DNA of 27,106 nucleotides from a virus, in the IMG/VR virus record IMGVR_UViG_3300030328_000244, positions 5,965-33,070 of that record; one strand, 5' to 3'. Positions 23,177-27,106 of the stretch are shown here, piece by piece; the stretch's first letter is position 1; the number at the start of each line of letters is the position of its first letter. The notes beneath the pieces were generated by a model. That model did not search any database and was not told the origin of the DNA. It saw only the letters and a program-made list of their open reading frames with translations. The position numbers and the translations under genes are program-made.

Positions 23177-23270
23177 CTTTATACATTCCTTTCAATGAGT
23201 TCAGTTTGTTTTCTAGTAGTGTTATAGCTGACGCTATGCCATACGTTTTGTCATTCTCCTTCCCTTTCAA
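23166..23270 (-). CDS. Possible 34-aa peptide or gene remnant (TTG start)
   Basis: An open frame from a TTG at 23270 to TGA at 23166 encodes a plausible peptide, with core DKTYGIASAITLLENKLNSL and ending GMYKDGV. There is no good ATG. The only ATG with a strong GGAAGGAG site here (23250) is in another frame and stops after six codons. Either a non-AUG-started peptide, a product of frameshifting from the gene above, or a decayed gene. Confidence 0.3.
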   Translation of the reverse strand: MKGKENDKTYGIASAITLLENKLNSLKGMYKDGV

Positions 23271-23415
23271 TTTTAATGTATCTTCTAGTTATAATATGTT
23301 TAAAATAATAATAAGTGTCATCTTGACACATATACATATACATATTTTTTATCTGCTCGTATGCCTTGTCAAACATTCTATGAGCATTTTCTGCTGTTAC
23401 TTCTGTGTCTTTCAT
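23251..23415 (-). CDS. 54-aa hypothetical protein coupled to the methyltransferase
   Basis: The ATG at 23415 overlaps the methyltransferase stop (ATGA), with GGAAGGAATGGAG just before it. This start (MKDTEVTAENAHRMF) is preferred to an upstream ATG at 23460 that would overlap the methyltransferase by 49 bases. Features: Tyr/Met-rich middle (NMYMYMCQDDTYYYFKH) and basic end. Co-translated with the methyltransferase, but no function is recognised. Confidence 0.6.
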   Translation of the reverse strand: MKDTEVTAENAHRMFDKAYEQIKNMYMYMCQDDTYYYFKHIITRRYIKIEREGE

Positions 23416-24560
23416 ATCTCCATTCCTTCCATGATATGTTGTATTACATCTACAGTCCACCCATTACCTAGCATCTTGTAGCGTTGGCTGTTGCTTATAG
23501 GTTTAAATGCACCACCCTCTTCAAACAGACCATAGCTAGTGTACCCATCTGGTACAGTCTGCAATCTCTCACACTCCAATGGAGTCAATGCTCTCCAATA
23601 CATCTCCTCATGGTTTACCACCACGTTATCCTTTGTAAGAGTAGTGAGTGTACCTGTCTTTTCATCTGCCCTAGTCTCTATACGAGACTTGGCTTTGATG
23701 TCAGGGTTGTAGTCATCACGCTTGCCTGTATCAGGATTAATCTTACGCTTGATAATTGAACCACAGACTATCTTAGGTTCTCTGTGTCCACCCTGCATCG
23801 TAGTCAAGGCAGGTGCTTTACCTGATGTACTATAGACACGCTTGATGATGTCATAACCTTTGAGGTCAGCTTCACCGACTTGATGGCAACCCTTAGTGTC
23901 AAACACTAACTGTCTTCTAGCTTTTTCGTAGTACATTTTCATACTGCCACCCTTAAAATAGTTGGCATCTATACAGTAGGACTTGTTTCTGTCTACCATA
24001 CCGTCCTCTATGATGTCAGACAATACTATGCCCTTGTCCTCGTAGGGTGCAATAGGAATGTTTGTCCAATACAACCTCTTTCTGTGGTGGGCAGAGAAGT
24101 CTTGGCTATTAATCAAGACAGGCTCAACAAAATCCTGACCACCATAAGCCTCAGTTATACCCATAGTTATTCTCAACTCGTCCTCTGGTTTCATGGGTAC
24201 ATTCTCAAAGAGAAAATACTTAGGCTTGAGTTCACGCAGGGCATCAAAGATAAGTGTAGACAAGTCACGCTCATCAGCATCACCCTTGCCTTGCCCTGCT
24301 ACACTATATGGCTGACAAGGAAAGCCACCCATCAGTAGGAATACATCTTTGCCTATGAGTTTGGTGTAGTTCCTAGCGTCACCATGACGTATAATCTCAG
24401 GGTAGTTGTAACGACTGACAGCTTCAGCATACTTGTCTATCTCAAAGGCATGGTATTCTATGTTATGAAACCTAGTGTCCATAAAACCTAGCTTGTCGAG
24501 TGCTATTGCACCACAAGACATACCGTCACATAGACTAACTACAATTTTATTTTCTGGCAT
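23412..24560 (-). CDS. DNA cytosine-5 methyltransferase
   Basis: 382 residues from the ATG at 24560, chosen because AAAGGAA precedes it closely and it avoids overlap with the upstream gene; an in-frame ATG at 24593 would add 11 residues. All C5-MTase motifs are visible: motif I SLCDGMSCG (9-17), motif IV GGFPCQPYSVAG with Cys82, motif VI FENV (118-121), motif VIII QDFSAHHRKRLYW (153-165), then RALTPLECERLQ and GNGW near the C-terminus. It transfers a methyl group from SAM to cytosine C5 in a short DNA target. The target domain between motifs VIII and IX cannot be read for specificity. No cognate restriction enzyme lies nearby, so protection from host restriction or epigenetic control is the likely role. 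Confidence 0.95.
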   Translation of the reverse strand: MPENKIVVSLCDGMSCGAIALDKLGFMDTRFHNIEYHAFEIDKYAEAVSRYNYPEIIRHGDARNYTKLIGKDVFLLMGGFPCQPYSVAGQGKGDADERDLSTLIFDALRELKPKYFLFENVPMKPEDELRITMGITEAYGGQDFVEPVLINSQDFSAHHRKRLYWTNIPIAPYEDKGIVLSDIIEDGMVDRNKSYCIDANYFKGGSMKMYYEKARRQLVFDTKGCHQVGEADLKGYDIIKRVYSTSGKAPALTTMQGGHREPKIVCGSIIKRKINPDTGKRDDYNPDIKAKSRIETRADEKTGTLTTLTKDNVVVNHEEMYWRALTPLECERLQTVPDGYTSYGLFEEGGAFKPISNSQRYKMLGNGWTVDVIQHIMEGMEI

Positions 24561-24573
24561 ACTATTTCCTTTC

Positions 24574-24759
24574 TTAAAGTTTTTGCCATTCATCAGAAGT
24601 AATACCTGTTTTTATAAACTCCCTCTCATCAAGTGTCAATTCAGGAAATACATCCTGTATCAAGCCACCATTTTGCCATGTTTCTAGTTGTTCTTCTGTT
24701 ACAGGCAAGTCCATTGTGTTAGTCTTACCTGATATTAAACTTCTTCTATGTATTATCAT
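24574..24759 (-). CDS. Conserved small phage protein (61 aa)
   Basis: The ATG at 24759 has GAGGAAG seven bases upstream and starts a protein whose pattern (RRSLISGKTNTMDLPVT, then DEREFIKTGIT and EW near the end) I recall from short unnamed proteins of many phages and prophages. A longer frame from 24822 would run through an inverted repeat and has no ribosome site. 61 residues, function unknown. It precedes the methyltransferase by 13 bases and probably shares its transcript. Confidence 0.75.
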   Translation of the reverse strand: MIIHRRSLISGKTNTMDLPVTEEQLETWQNGGLIQDVFPELTLDEREFIKTGITSDEWQKL

Positions 24760-24789
24760 TTTTATCTTCCTCTTGATTTGAACCTGATA

Positions 24790-24851
24790 GGTATCAATAT
24801 ACTGCAATACTGATACCAACAAGTTATACTACAATTAAGATGCAAGTGCAA
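24790..24851 (-). promoter_or_regulatory. Candidate promoter with inverted repeat over the start site
   Basis: On the - strand TATAAC (24828-24823) lies 17 bp after TTGCAC (24851-24846), a weak -35. The inverted repeat GGTATCA (24817-24811) and TGATACC (24796-24790) begins at the predicted transcription start. As RNA it can extend to 11 pairs (one G-U) around a six-base loop. A third half-site, TATCAGG, follows directly. It would control the 61-aa protein and the methyltransferase. Confidence 0.45.
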
Positions 24852-25707
24852 GCTCTTTGAACTGTGGAGTGTTAATCCATTTCATAACATCTCTGGATTC
24901 TCTATCCCACATGTTCTTAGCTTCAGTGTCCTTGCCTGTATTGCGTAGCTTGAAGCCGTTACGCTCATCTTGGTAGGACGCATAGTTAGTGAACGCACTA
25001 TATAGAGCAAACACATTCGTACCACGTACAGATGCTTCTTGGCTATATAGGGAATACATCTTTTTAGACATCTGCTCTGAACCTATAATCTTATCGAGCA
25101 TAGCCTTGACATCTACGTGACCAATAGGCTTCCTAGCCCAATGCTGTAGTGTTTCAGTAGTCTTGTAAAACTCCTGCTCTGCATTCTGTAACTCATGGAT
25201 AAATAAGTCTAAACTAGACCCAGAGGTATTCTTACGCTTAATAGATGACGCATCACCTGTAACCATACCATTAGTACAAAAGAAGTCGATAGCACCAAAG
25301 ATAACAGTCTTACTCTTACAGCCGTTGACACCATTGAGAGCAATAATACGTCTAGCTATCTCTGTAGCGTGTTTGGATGTTTCAATGGTGGCTTTCATAT
25401 TCGGCAACTTTACGTCCATCATAGCCCACGCATTATTGAGAGAAGTAGAGAACTTGGTAGTCGCACCCTCTAATTGGTCAGGTGTAAGACCCTCACGTAT
25501 TACATCTTTTACACTTAGGAAGTAATCACCATGAGGTACACAGCGAAAGCCGTTGCCTACATGTCCTATGTAGTCACCTGTAGTGCCATTAATGACATAC
25601 TTATGGTCAGGCAACTTTGAAGGCTCAAAGTGGACATGGTAATCTAGGTGTGCAGGTATACCTCTGTTACCGTAATCGGGGGTCTCATTTGTAAAATCTA
25701 AGGGCAT
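24835..25707 (-). CDS. DUF932 (phage/plasmid-like) protein
   Basis: 290 residues. The central region matches the DUF932 / TIGR03299 pattern: a start with the Trp/Gly-poor lead, YVINGTTGDYIGHVG, a conserved NGM element in FFCTNGMVTGD, then Lys/Arg-rich KRKNTSGSS and a helical C-terminal half. Members are widespread on phages and plasmids and have no established function; a DNA-associated or anti-host role has been suggested for relatives only loosely. The gene has its own leader with a perfect inverted repeat and an AAAGGAG site, hinting at separate control and strong translation. Confidence 0.8.
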   Translation of the reverse strand: MPLDFTNETPDYGNRGIPAHLDYHVHFEPSKLPDHKYVINGTTGDYIGHVGNGFRCVPHGDYFLSVKDVIREGLTPDQLEGATTKFSTSLNNAWAMMDVKLPNMKATIETSKHATEIARRIIALNGVNGCKSKTVIFGAIDFFCTNGMVTGDASSIKRKNTSGSSLDLFIHELQNAEQEFYKTTETLQHWARKPIGHVDVKAMLDKIIGSEQMSKKMYSLYSQEASVRGTNVFALYSAFTNYASYQDERNGFKLRNTGKDTEAKNMWDRESRDVMKWINTPQFKELALAS

Positions 25708-25726
25708 TTTTATCTCCTTTATGCCG

Positions 25727-25744
25727 TTGGTTGGTTGGTTGGTT
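25727..25744 (+). repeat. TTGG tetranucleotide repeat in the DUF932 leader
   Basis: Four and a half copies of TTGG (CCAA on the transcribed strand), between the inverted repeat and the ribosome site of the DUF932 gene. The mRNA leader would carry AACCAACCAACC-type unpaired sequence. Confidence 0.85.
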
Positions 25745-25753
25745 TAGATGCAA

Positions 25754-25775
25754 ACCACGTTTACATAAACGTGGT
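25754..25775 (-). promoter_or_regulatory. Perfect 10-bp inverted repeat in the DUF932 leader
   Basis: ACCACGTTTA and TAAACGTGGT separated by two bases. Either a stable leader hairpin or an operator for a dimeric regulator. No U-run follows on either strand, so it is not a standard terminator. A TTGACA at 25820-25815 with a weak TTTACT at 25797-25792 (17 bp apart) could start transcription about ten bases upstream of it. Confidence 0.6.
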
Positions 25776-25831
25776 CTACATCAGTAATGATAGTAAATAC
25801 GTAAATACTATAATTGTCAATAGTATCTGCA

Positions 25832-26221
25832 TTAAGAGTTAAGTGCAAGTTCTATGCCATTTCGCTTGGCTAGTAACCTTTGAAACTTCTTAATGTTTCG
25901 CACAGTCACAGTTTTACCCATGACCTCTGTAGCAATAACCTTATCGAGCTTCTTCAACTTAGCCTTGTTAGAGTTACGCTCCATCTTAGCCATAAGAGTA
26001 GGCGATGCCTTGATGTAATGTCTTTTAGTATACTCTACTCTACGAACAGCCGTAAGTTTGGTGACATCACAACCTTGCATGGTAGCTTCTGCAATCTCTT
26101 TGTCTGTCATCTTGTGGTTATTTTCAATAATGAACTTAGCTATATCATTGTAGGGTCTTTGACCTCTAGTCATCTTAACATCGTGATTATGAACTGAATT
26201 ATTTAATATAAGTAGTGCCAT
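25832..26221 (-). CDS. Basic protein, possible helix-turn-helix DNA binder
   Basis: 129 residues, highly basic. The segment YNDIAKFIIENNHKM-TDKEIAEATMQGCDVTKLTAVRRVEY (about 24-63) reads like a helix-turn-helix: a 'KMTDKEIAEAT' helix, a short turn, then a basic recognition-like helix. The C-terminal half is Lys/Arg-rich. It lies just upstream of the DUF932 gene and its inverted repeat, so a regulator is an attractive but unproven idea. AAAAAGGAGATAAA is placed well before the ATG at 26221. No specific family recognised. Confidence 0.7.
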   Translation of the reverse strand: MALLILNNSVHNHDVKMTRGQRPYNDIAKFIIENNHKMTDKEIAEATMQGCDVTKLTAVRRVEYTKRHYIKASPTLMAKMERNSNKAKLKKLDKVIATEVMGKTVTVRNIKKFQRLLAKRNGIELALNS

Positions 26222-26262
26222 TGGTTTATCTCCTTTTTGGCTTTGTGTGTTTACGTATGTGT

Positions 26263-26460
26263 TTATTTATTGTTGTTGTTGATGTAGTCACGCATAGATA
26301 ATGTGTGCATGTCTACGGCTTCTTTTAAAGTAGGCAATGGCTTAACTATATATCTTCTAAGTAACCATCCTACGATAAATCCTAGTATGAAAGTAAACCA
26401 TCCTACTAGGATTATTAGGTACGAATATACTAAGTAATCAAAAGAATTTACCCAATCCAT
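26263..26460 (-). CDS. Single-span membrane protein (65 aa)
   Basis: 65 residues with one long hydrophobic segment (about 9-35, including SYLIILVGWFTFILGFIVGW) followed at once by LLRRYIVK, giving an N-out/C-in prediction by the positive-inside rule. The C-terminus ends in an Asn run. A full-strength AAAGGAGGTGA site lies 12 bases upstream, inside the end of the preceding gene. Function unknown; small early membrane proteins of phages often modify the host envelope. Confidence 0.75.
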   Translation of the reverse strand: MDWVNSFDYLVYSYLIILVGWFTFILGFIVGWLLRRYIVKPLPTLKEAVDMHTLSMRDYINNNNK

Positions 26461-26469
26461 TATATTGTG

Positions 26470-26667
26470 TCACCTCCTTTCACTTTGTTTACTGTACCAC
26501 TTGCGTATAGACCGAATAAACTGTGGTAGCGTCATGTTACCATACAGTATAGCTCTGTCTGCACTATTAGATAGGTACTTGGTATTTAAGATAGTAGTAA
26601 CGTCTGAAGGCATCTTACGTGTAGACAACGCATCTAACACCTTCACAATTTGAAACATATTTAACAT
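26470..26667 (-). CDS. Small hypothetical protein (65 aa)
   Basis: The ATG at 26667 is chosen because AAAGGA precedes it by about nine bases; a TTG at 26703 would add 12 residues that read through this ribosome site. The protein is helical and basic toward the end (LPQFIRSIRKWYSKQSERR). Its last codons contain the ribosome site of the downstream membrane-protein gene. No family recognised. Confidence 0.65.
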   Translation of the reverse strand: MLNMFQIVKVLDALSTRKMPSDVTTILNTKYLSNSADRAILYGNMTLPQFIRSIRKWYSKQSERR

Positions 26668-26703
26668 ACTATAGTTATCCTTTCTTCCTATGTTTAAGTT
26701 CAA

Positions 26704-27106
26704 TTATCCGACTACAAAACCACTGTAGTCATGTACTGCCTTGCCTTTAGCGTACAAAGCCGACACTACTCCTTGAGGTTCTAAGAACCGTAAATCACTG
26801 TCATCACCATCGAAAGTTTGCATGCCTTCAAATACCTCTGGTATATCCTTTTGGTATCTGAATACTACAGCTATTCTCATACCCATAGCTTTAGCTTTAT
26901 CTACGAACCTACGAAACTGTGGCTTCCCACTGTAACTAAACGTAAGGTCGTATATCTTAGGGTCAGGTATAATCCTATTGACTTCTTTGGTGTAGTCATA
27001 CCATCTCACACCGAACCAATGGCTCGTAGAGACCATATAATCCCATATCTTGTTTTCCCATCGAATGTCACTCGTACCATTAAGTCTAATGGCAGGTGTA
27101 TATTCT
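26704..27106 (-). CDS. gp88-family protein, 5'-truncated by window edge
   Basis: The frame is open from the right edge (from 27105) to the stop at 26704, so an ATG at 27036 is internal. The visible 133 residues follow the pattern of the phage gene-product-88 family: AIRLNGTSDIRWE, then FYDYTK-like WYDYTKE, YDLTFSYSG, MRIAVVFRYQKDIPEVFEG, FDGDDSDLRFLEPQGVV and a final DYSGFV. The family is common in phages and of unknown biochemical role. The upstream part lies outside the window. Confidence 0.75.
   Translation of the reverse strand, partial: EYTPAIRLNGTSDIRWENKIWDYMVSTSHWFGVRWYDYTKEVNRIIPDPKIYDLTFSYSGKPQFRRFVDKAKAMGMRIAVVFRYQKDIPEVFEGMQTFDGDDSDLRFLEPQGVVSALYAKGKAVHDYSGFVVG

Noticed and set aside
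23315-23344. Palindrome GTGTCA-TCT-TGACAC followed by an alternating TATACA run
   Set aside because: It is explained by the coding of the 54-aa protein (the Met-Tyr-Met-Tyr-Met-Cys-Gln-Asp-Asp-Thr stretch) and no promoter hexamer lies at a sensible distance.
24561-24593. Longer N-terminus for the methyltransferase
   Set aside because: The upstream ATG overlaps the previous gene, whereas the ATG at 24560 has a ribosome site and starts just before motif I.
24765-24785. tRNA T-loop-like sequence GGTTCAAATC on the - strand, possible att core
   Set aside because: The flanking stem pairs at only three of five positions, no acceptor or anticodon arm is present, and the integrase is over 3 kb away.

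Overview
The window looks like part of a tailed-phage genome (or the matching prophage), about 27 kb, AT-rich and gene-dense. Virion genes lie on the + strand (1-9657). A continuous early/replication block lies on the - strand (27106-9737). The two blocks converge on one strong terminator at 9662-9697. No tRNA, rRNA, CRISPR array or insertion sequence is visible, and there is no stretch over 300 bases without a gene. The gene set is that of a marine T7-like podovirus: gp3-type Holliday-junction endonuclease, Cas4-type exonuclease, family A polymerase, DnaB-type helicase, separate TOPRIM primase, ThyX, class II ribonucleotide reductase, MazG and a tyrosine recombinase. The polymerase carries a DnaJ-type zinc finger between its exonuclease and polymerase halves. 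From memory, that is a hallmark of phages related to the SAR116 phage HMO-2011, so a marine alphaproteobacterial host is the best guess. This is an inference; no search was possible.

Region 1 (1-9657, +): the 3' end of a small membrane/coiled-coil protein; a 983-aa structural protein with a Thr/Pro/Ala-rich N-terminus and an unbroken 11-residue repeat array near its C-terminus; a membrane-anchored lysozyme in the same frame after a single TAG; two unknown proteins; and a 1252-aa probable ejection protein. Genes overlap or abut, so this is one transcription unit whose promoter lies outside the window.

Region 2 (9662-20248, -): nucleotide metabolism and DNA replication. In transcription order from about 20.2 kb down: primase, thyX, helicase, polymerase, SSB-like protein, Cas4-like exonuclease, gp3-type endonuclease, a hypothetical, DUF3310, MazG, a 54-aa linker ORF, nrdJ, an RMF/CrpP-like protein and a small hypothetical. 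Sigma-70-like promoters (TTGACA, 17-18 bp, TATAnn) precede the primase and the SSB-like gene, with a third, weaker one inside the endonuclease gene. Together these genes would supply dNTPs (RNR, ThyX, MazG) to a complete replisome and resolve recombination intermediates.

Region 3 (20238-27106, -): integrase, a putative PD-(D/E)XK protein, many tiny early-type genes (several of 34-57 aa), an orphan C5 cytosine methyltransferase, a DUF932 protein, a possible HTH protein, a single-span membrane protein and the C-terminal part of a gp88-family protein cut by the window edge. Two inverted repeats here, at 24790-24817 and 25754-25775, sit where operators or leader hairpins would be expected.

The items most worth a second look are the 11-residue repeat array, the in-frame TAG ahead of the lysozyme, the zinc-finger polymerase, and the leader of the DUF932 gene.
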